Assembly: GCA_030706285.1 (NCBI GenBank)
Contig: JAUZOU010000060.1
Location: forward strand, 1-11,357
DNA from: Bacteroidota bacterium
GTDB lineage: Bacteria; Bacteroidota; Bacteroidia; Bacteroidales; UBA1402
Length of the DNA: 11,357 nucleotides
Reading direction: 5' to 3'
The notes under the pieces were generated by a model. The model had not been told where the DNA came from. It ran no database searches and worked only from the letters and a program-made list of their open reading frames with translations. Shown here one piece after another: positions 7,086 through 11,357 of this stretch. The position numbers and the translations under genes are program-made. The first letter of the stretch is position 1, and each line of letters starts with the position of its first letter.

Positions 7086-7816
7086 TCAAAGCATCCGTCA
7101 AATTGCATGGATGCCCTGCAAATAATCGCTGTATCTCTGCGCATTTCAAACAAACAACCGTCCGGTTTCTGTTGTTCACGAACGATATCCACTTTTTCAC
7201 CAAACAACACTTCATTCACATAATTTATGTCAATGCGACGCACTTCCCGTTGCTGGTACAATTCCAGCGGAAAGAGATCTGTCATCCACTCGATGTATTT
7301 CATGCTATTCGTGTGGCGGTTAAAATCGATATCACTGTATTTGACGCGATGGCGAGACACCGGTTCACCGCTCAAAGCCGGCACTCGGGCTGCTTTTTTT
7401 ATAAGACAGGGAATACCGGTAACAAATTGGGAACAGTCAGTCAGACTAAGGTCCACCGCTTTCCGTTCGTTCATGTCCATCATGCACCAGATACTCGATC
7501 CTGCACCGATCATGGTTCCGGAAGCATCCGTCAGCTTGAAGTTACGGTTGGTAAAGACCCTGCCGTAATCTTCAATCCAGGTTTCGATCCGAAAAAGTTC
7601 ATTGGTTTTCGGGTAACGGTACATTTCAAGTGCCAGGCGGGAAGCCACCCAGGTCGTTCCCTGACGTTGAAGCTGCTGGACGCCAAAACCATTCGCATCG
7701 GCATTCCTGCCTGCCGCATGCAATAAGTAACCGATCATCTGTGTCAGCCGGATGGACTCATTAAAATCAACATCCAATGGCTGTACCCTGTATTCGTATT
7801 CAGCTATTTTGGGCAT
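7067..7816 (-). CDS. acyl-ACP thioesterase (FatA/FatB family)
   Basis: This cytoplasmic enzyme hydrolyses fatty acyl-ACP to free fatty acid and ACP, and is related to plant FatA/FatB. It is a tandem hot-dog protein of 249 residues. The N-terminal hot-dog has VDFNESIRLTQMIGYLLHAA (residues 16-35), WVASRLALEMYRYP (56-69) and SSIWCMMDMNERKAV (107-121). The second has SDIDFNRHTNSMKYIEWM (161-178). By analogy with plant FatB the catalytic set is D164, N166, H168 and E202, with the spacing between D164 and E202 preserved. The ATG at 7816 lies inside ilvN, overlapping it by 17 bp, which suggests coupled translation. No Shine-Dalgarno is visible. Its place between ilvN and ilvC, as in Bacteroides ilv operons, hints at a role in branched-chain or other fatty acid supply. 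Chain-length preference cannot be read from the sequence. Confidence 0.93.
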   Translation of the reverse strand: MPKIAEYEYRVQPLDVDFNESIRLTQMIGYLLHAAGRNADANGFGVQQLQRQGTTWVASRLALEMYRYPKTNELFRIETWIEDYGRVFTNRNFKLTDASGTMIGAGSSIWCMMDMNERKAVDLSLTDCSQFVTGIPCLIKKAARVPALSGEPVSRHRVKYSDIDFNRHTNSMKYIEWMTDLFPLELYQQREVRRIDINYVNEVLFGEKVDIVREQQKPDGCLFEMRRDTAIICRASMQFDGCFDLMENK

Positions 7817-8363
7817 TTTTCAATTTATCAGTTCTTTTCTTCTCGATCTCAATCAGGTAGTCGCTCAGCCGTTCCTGAGTGGAACGAGTGATAGCGACTC
7901 TACCAGAGCGAACGAATTGAGAGACTTTGTATTTATTCAATTCATCAAACAAACGCTGCGTGTCATCCGTATTTCCGGAGAGTTCAATCACAGCATAGGT
8001 CCTGTTTACTTCAATAATCCTGGCATTGGAATTACGCATCAGCATTTCAATTTCCGGATTGTCCAGCAATGAATCTGTCGGAATCTTATACAATGCCACT
8101 TCCTGAAAAATTACATCTTCGTCCGTGTAAACATAAGCTTTCAGCACATCGATGCGCTTTTCAATTTGCCGGACTACCTTTACAATCTGATCCTTGTCGG
8201 CCTCAACCGTGATAGTAAACTTGTGTATTCCAGGCAATGACGACTTGGAAACTGTCAGACTTTCAATATTGATGTGTCTTTTAGTGAAAATAATGGCGAT
8301 CTGATTAAGCAGACCGACCATGTTCTCGGTATAAACCGTCACTGTATATAACGTTGTTTCCAT
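7800..8363 (-). CDS. ilvN: acetolactate synthase regulatory (small) subunit
   Basis: This is the regulatory subunit of acetohydroxyacid synthase. It binds IlvB, raises its activity and usually confers feedback inhibition by valine. An N-terminal ACT domain covers about residues 3-78, with VTVYTENMVGLLNQIAIIF and HINIESLTV. G17 and N32 align with the valine-binding G14 and N29 of E. coli IlvH at the same spacing, so I infer that feedback control is kept. The C-terminal ALS small-subunit domain follows (about 83-160), ending in FVRSGRVAITR. At 187 residues it is longer than E. coli IlvH (163), the excess being a charged tail. It starts 4 bp after the ilvB stop and overlaps the thioesterase gene at its end. 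The symbols ilvN and ilvH are both used for this family. Confidence 0.96.
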   Translation of the reverse strand: METTLYTVTVYTENMVGLLNQIAIIFTKRHINIESLTVSKSSLPGIHKFTITVEADKDQIVKVVRQIEKRIDVLKAYVYTDEDVIFQEVALYKIPTDSLLDNPEIEMLMRNSNARIIEVNRTYAVIELSGNTDDTQRLFDELNKYKVSQFVRSGRVAITRSTQERLSDYLIEIEKKRTDKLKNAQNS

Positions 8364-8367
8364 GTGC

Positions 8368-10065
8368 TCAGTCTCCTAAAATAATGTTGTCAACATTTGT
8401 TCCGGCCGGAATCATCGGATAAACCATACCGTTTTCCTCGACTTCGACCTCAAGCAGGTATGGGCCCTCTGTCTCAAACATTTCCCGGATGGCCCCATCC
8501 AATGCTTCATGTTCCGTCACTTTTCTGCCCGGAATACCGTAAGCAGCAGCCAGTTTGGGGAAATCCGGATTTTTCATCGGCGTGCATGAGTAGCGTTCCC
8601 TGTAGAACAGTTCCTGCCATTGTCTGACCATACCAAGAAACTTATTGTTGAGAATAACAATTTTAACCGGAACCGAATATTCCATAATGGTGCCCAATTC
8701 CTGAATCGTCATCTGGATACCTCCATCACCGGTAAACAGGCAGATCTGCCTTTCCGGAGCACCAAAGGCCGCCCCTATGGCCGCCGGTAATCCGAAACCC
8801 ATAGTGCCGAGTCCGCCGGAGGTTACCAGGCTGCGTTTACTTTCAAACTTGAAATAGCGGCAAGCCATCATCTGGTTCTGACCGACATCGGTTACCAGCA
8901 CGGCATTTCTGGCCGAAGCTTCCGATACTTTATGAATGGCCTCTCCCATGGTAATGGGTCCGGAAACCGGCTTGATTTCAGGAAGGATGACACGTTCCAT
9001 TTCTTCTTGTTCGTGAACAGCGAAACTGTCAACCCATTCGGTATGTTTGGCCGGCTTCAATAAGGCGGTTACGGCCGGAATACTGGTTTTGACATCAGCC
9101 AGAATGGGCACATCCACGTTGACATTTTTCCCGATCTCTGACGAATCAATATCAAAATGAATGACTTTTGCCTGTTTGGCGTACGTCTTCAGGTCGCCTG
9201 TTACGCGATCGTCAAATCGCATGCCAATGGCAATGAGCACATCACATTCAGCTGTTTTGCGGTTCGGTCCGATATTTCCATGCATGCCAAGCATGCCTTT
9301 ATTTAACCGGAACGACTTGGAAAGGGCCGGAAGGCCAAGCAACGTCGTGCCTGCCGGGATATCGGCCTTCGTCAGGAATTCCACCACCTCATCTTCGGCT
9401 TCACCCAGAATGACACCTTGCCCCACCAGCGCAAACGGGCGTTCTGCCTGGTTGATGAGTTCGGCAGCCATTTCGATGGTTGAAGGCTTGATCTCCGGAT
9501 AGGGATCATAACTACGGATAAACGTGCATTTCTGATAAGAAAACTCCATCAACTCGTTCTGCGCATCTTTTGTGATATCCAGCATAACCGGGCCAGGACG
9601 GCCTTCACGGGCAATGTAGAAAGCGCGAGCCACAGCCCATGGAATATCAGCCGCTTTCCTGACCTGGTAACACCATTTGGTAACCGGCAACGTGATGCCC
9701 ACCACGTCGGTTTCCTGAAAGGCATCCGAGCCCAGCAACGGGCTGCTTACCTGTCCGGAAATAACGACAAGAGGGGTACTGTCAAGCATCGCATCGGCCA
9801 GACCGGTGACAACGTTGGTCGCCCCCGGACCAGACGTAACGATAACGACGCCCGGTTCTCCGGTGACACGGGCAAAACCCTGGGCCGCATGGATGGCCCC
9901 CTGTTCATGACGGGTCAAGATCTGAGTGATGGCGTCCCTGAAGGAATACATCGCGTCAAATACCGTTATGATCGATCCCCCGGGATAGCCGAAAATGGTG
10001 TCCACTTTTTCTTCGATGAGTGAGCGCATCAGCGCTTCGGCTCCCTTAATTCTAGTATCTGCCAT
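8368..10065 (-). CDS. ilvB: acetolactate synthase catalytic (large) subunit
   Basis: This thiamine-diphosphate enzyme condenses two pyruvates to 2-acetolactate, or pyruvate with 2-oxobutyrate to 2-aceto-2-hydroxybutyrate, the first common step of branched-chain amino acid synthesis. The N-terminal ThDP pyrimidine domain (about 1-170) has FGYPGGSIITVFDAMY (25-40), the catalytic glutamate E54 in RHEQGAIHAAQGFAR, and TSGPGATN (77-84). The central FAD-binding-like domain (about 190-340) has GMRFDDRVTG (281-290). The C-terminal ThDP pyrophosphate domain has the metal-binding motif GDGG (446-449) with the downstream asparagines N473/N474, then GMVRQWQELFY (478-488). The 565-residue length is standard. 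It begins 6 bp after the ilvD stop and ends 4 bp before ilvN, consistent with one transcript. No Shine-Dalgarno sequence is seen before its ATG. Confidence 0.97.
   Translation of the reverse strand: MADTRIKGAEALMRSLIEEKVDTIFGYPGGSIITVFDAMYSFRDAITQILTRHEQGAIHAAQGFARVTGEPGVVIVTSGPGATNVVTGLADAMLDSTPLVVISGQVSSPLLGSDAFQETDVVGITLPVTKWCYQVRKAADIPWAVARAFYIAREGRPGPVMLDITKDAQNELMEFSYQKCTFIRSYDPYPEIKPSTIEMAAELINQAERPFALVGQGVILGEAEDEVVEFLTKADIPAGTTLLGLPALSKSFRLNKGMLGMHGNIGPNRKTAECDVLIAIGMRFDDRVTGDLKTYAKQAKVIHFDIDSSEIGKNVNVDVPILADVKTSIPAVTALLKPAKHTEWVDSFAVHEQEEMERVILPEIKPVSGPITMGEAIHKVSEASARNAVLVTDVGQNQMMACRYFKFESKRSLVTSGGLGTMGFGLPAAIGAAFGAPERQICLFTGDGGIQMTIQELGTIMEYSVPVKIVILNNKFLGMVRQWQELFYRERYSCTPMKNPDFPKLAAAYGIPGRKVTEHEALDGAIREMFETEGPYLLEVEVEENGMVYPMIPAGTNVDNIILGD
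8373..8377 (-). promoter_or_regulatory. Shine-Dalgarno sequence of ilvN inside the ilvB end
   Basis: Read on the minus strand, AGGAG lies within the last codons of ilvB, 9 nt before the ilvN ATG at 8363. It is the only start in the window with a clear Shine-Dalgarno match; the other genes have none. This supports the ATG at 8363 and suggests translation of ilvN is tied to that of ilvB. Confidence 0.6.
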
Positions 10066-10071
10066 GAAATT

Positions 10072-11357
10072 TCAGTCAATTAAACGAACAGCCCCTTTAT
10101 CAGCCGAGCTGACCATCGAGGCATATGCTTTCAATGATTTTGGAACAAAACGGTTACGTAGCGGAGCCGTAAAGGCCTTATCGCCACGTTTCAGTTCGAT
10201 CTGGCGACGACGTTCAAGTTCCTCATCACTAAGGAGCACCTGAATGCTTCGCTCTGATATGTTTATGTCAATGACGTCTCCGTCCTTCAGTAAACCGATG
10301 GCGCCTCCGGCAGCAGCTTCCGGAGAAACATGTCCGATAGACAGTCCGGATGTTCCGCCTGAAAAGCGGCCATCCGTAATTAAGGCACAGGCTTTTCCAA
10401 GATGACGGGATTTCAGATAAGAGGTCGGATATAACATTTCCTGCATACCAGGGCCACCTTTCGGGCCCTCATGGGTAATGACGACCACATCTCCGGCAAC
10501 CACATGACCGCTCAAAATGCCTTCACTGGCAGCTTCCTGTGAATCAAACACTTTAGCTGTTCCCTTAAAATGCCAAAGTGTTTCATCAACGCCTGCCGTT
10601 TTGACAACACAGCCATCAAGGGCTATATTGCCTTTCAGTATGGCTATTCCCCCATCTTTGGTATAAGCATGTTCAACATCCCGGATGCAACCGGAAGCTC
10701 TGTCGATATCCAACGACGGATAATACGTCTGCTGAGACCCCATAACAAGGTTAAACCGATTGGCCGGTGCTGATTTATACAGTTTAACAACAGCTTCGTC
10801 AACCTTAGGACTGGAACAATCATAACGTTGAATAGCTTCACCGAGTGTCAGGCCATCCACGCGTCGAACATCCGTCTTAATCAATCCTTTTTTGGCCAGT
10901 TCACCCATAATGGCCAGAATACCACCTGCCCGGTTGACATCCTGAACATGGTATGTTTGCGTATTCGGTGCAACCTTGCATAAACAAGGAATGTGACGCG
11001 ATAACCGGTCTATATCGTCCATGGAAAACGGCACACCAGCTTCATAAGCAACAGCCAGCAAATGCAGTACAGTATTGGTGGAACCACCCATGGCAATATC
11101 CAGCGACATGGCATTCATGAAGGCATCACGTGTGGCTATATTCAGCGGCAGTACACGTTCATCACCATCCCGGTAATACTTCCAGGCATTTTCCACAATC
11201 AGTTTTGCGGCTTGTTTAAAAAGCTGCAACCTGTTTTCATGAGTAGCAACGACAGTTCCATTTCCCGGTAAAGCCAAACCGATGGCCTCATTCAGGCAAT
11301 TCATGGAGTTGGCTGTAAACATACCAGAACAGCAACCACACGTCGGACAGGCTGAAT
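10072..11357 (-). CDS. ilvD: dihydroxy-acid dehydratase, C-terminal part (5' end outside window)
   Basis: This iron-sulfur enzyme dehydrates 2,3-dihydroxy-3-methylbutanoate or -pentanoate to the 2-keto acid, the third step of valine and isoleucine synthesis. The frame is open to the window edge, so the ATG at 11322 is internal: upstream codons read SACPTCGCCSG and continue as MFTANSMNCLNEA, the conserved cluster-cysteine region. About 427 residues are visible, against about 610 for the whole enzyme, so roughly the first 190 are missing. Other landmarks are MGGSTNTVLHLLAVA, CKVAPNTQTYHVQDVNRAGG, DGCVVKTAGVD, EGPKGGPGMQEMLYPTSYL and GRFSGGTSGLSIGHVSPEAA, and the protein ends SADKGAVRLID. CGCC replaces the CGSC of E. 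coli, adding one cysteine next to the presumed cluster ligand. This is the first ilv gene visible; the operon's main promoter lies outside the window. Confidence 0.97.
   Translation of the reverse strand, partial: SACPTCGCCSGMFTANSMNCLNEAIGLALPGNGTVVATHENRLQLFKQAAKLIVENAWKYYRDGDERVLPLNIATRDAFMNAMSLDIAMGGSTNTVLHLLAVAYEAGVPFSMDDIDRLSRHIPCLCKVAPNTQTYHVQDVNRAGGILAIMGELAKKGLIKTDVRRVDGLTLGEAIQRYDCSSPKVDEAVVKLYKSAPANRFNLVMGSQQTYYPSLDIDRASGCIRDVEHAYTKDGGIAILKGNIALDGCVVKTAGVDETLWHFKGTAKVFDSQEAASEGILSGHVVAGDVVVITHEGPKGGPGMQEMLYPTSYLKSRHLGKACALITDGRFSGGTSGLSIGHVSPEAAAGGAIGLLKDGDVIDINISERSIQVLLSDEELERRRQIELKRGDKAFTAPLRNRFVPKSLKAYASMVSSADKGAVRLID

Noticed and set aside
7103..7726. 207-residue plus-strand open frame opposite the thioesterase gene
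   Set aside because: It is antisense to a well-supported gene with intact catalytic motifs, shows no recognisable domain and has a composition typical of a shadow frame.
7752..8072. 106-residue plus-strand open frame across the ilvN-thioesterase junction
   Set aside because: It is antisense to two real genes and has no family resemblance.
11320..11322. ATG at 11322 as the start of ilvD
   Set aside because: The frame stays open to the window edge and encodes the conserved ACPTCG motif upstream, so this ATG is internal.
1..11357. Defence system, mobile element, CRISPR array or tRNA
   Set aside because: The SNF2 helicase could suggest a defence island, but its neighbours are housekeeping genes (transporter, lipocalin, ilv operon). 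I saw no transposase, integrase, restriction gene, repeat array or tRNA-like fold.

Overview
The window looks like an ordinary chromosomal stretch from a member of the Bacteroidota, most likely order Bacteroidales. Four things point there. The gene order ilvD-ilvB-ilvN-(acyl-ACP thioesterase)-ilvC is the one I know from Bacteroides and relatives. The ketol-acid reductoisomerase is of the short, yeast-like kind typical of that group. Intergenic regions carry TAnnTTTG promoter boxes, two of them with a TTG/TTTG box 19 bp upstream. Most start codons lack a Shine-Dalgarno sequence. I see no tRNA, rRNA, CRISPR array, insertion sequence or phage gene, and no gene-free stretch longer than about 272 bp.

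Left part, plus strand (1-5191): after a doubtful scrap of upstream reading frame comes a 982-residue SNF2-family helicase (150-3098). It carries a sliding-clamp-binding-like pentapeptide in a linker inside the ATPase core. A 272-bp intergenic region follows, with a promoter-like box, a perfect 8-bp inverted repeat and a leader hairpin. It leads into a CstA-family membrane transporter (3371-5191).

Middle (5192-5964): a lipocalin lipoprotein gene (Blc-like) lies on the minus strand, tail-to-tail with cstA across only 41 bp and with its own promoter. Upstream of that promoter is an imperfect palindrome. A strong 15-bp hairpin then marks the end of the ilv operon.

Right part, minus strand (5965-11357): this is the branched-chain amino acid operon, transcribed right to left. 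ilvD (cut by the window edge), ilvB and ilvN are separated by 6 and 4 bp. ilvN overlaps the thioesterase gene by 17 bp. ilvC follows after 55 bp and has its own predicted promoter, whose upstream box lies in the end of the thioesterase gene. IlvBN makes acetolactate or acetohydroxybutyrate, IlvC isomerises and reduces it, and IlvD dehydrates the product to the 2-keto acids that lead to valine, isoleucine and leucine. The thioesterase releases fatty acids from acyl carrier protein. Its placement suggests a link between branched-chain precursors and fatty acid metabolism, but the sequence alone does not prove this.

I found no obviously new system. The points most worth a second look are the clamp-binding-like motif in the helicase, the thioesterase embedded in the ilv operon, the internal ilvC promoter, and the palindrome at the cstA promoter.
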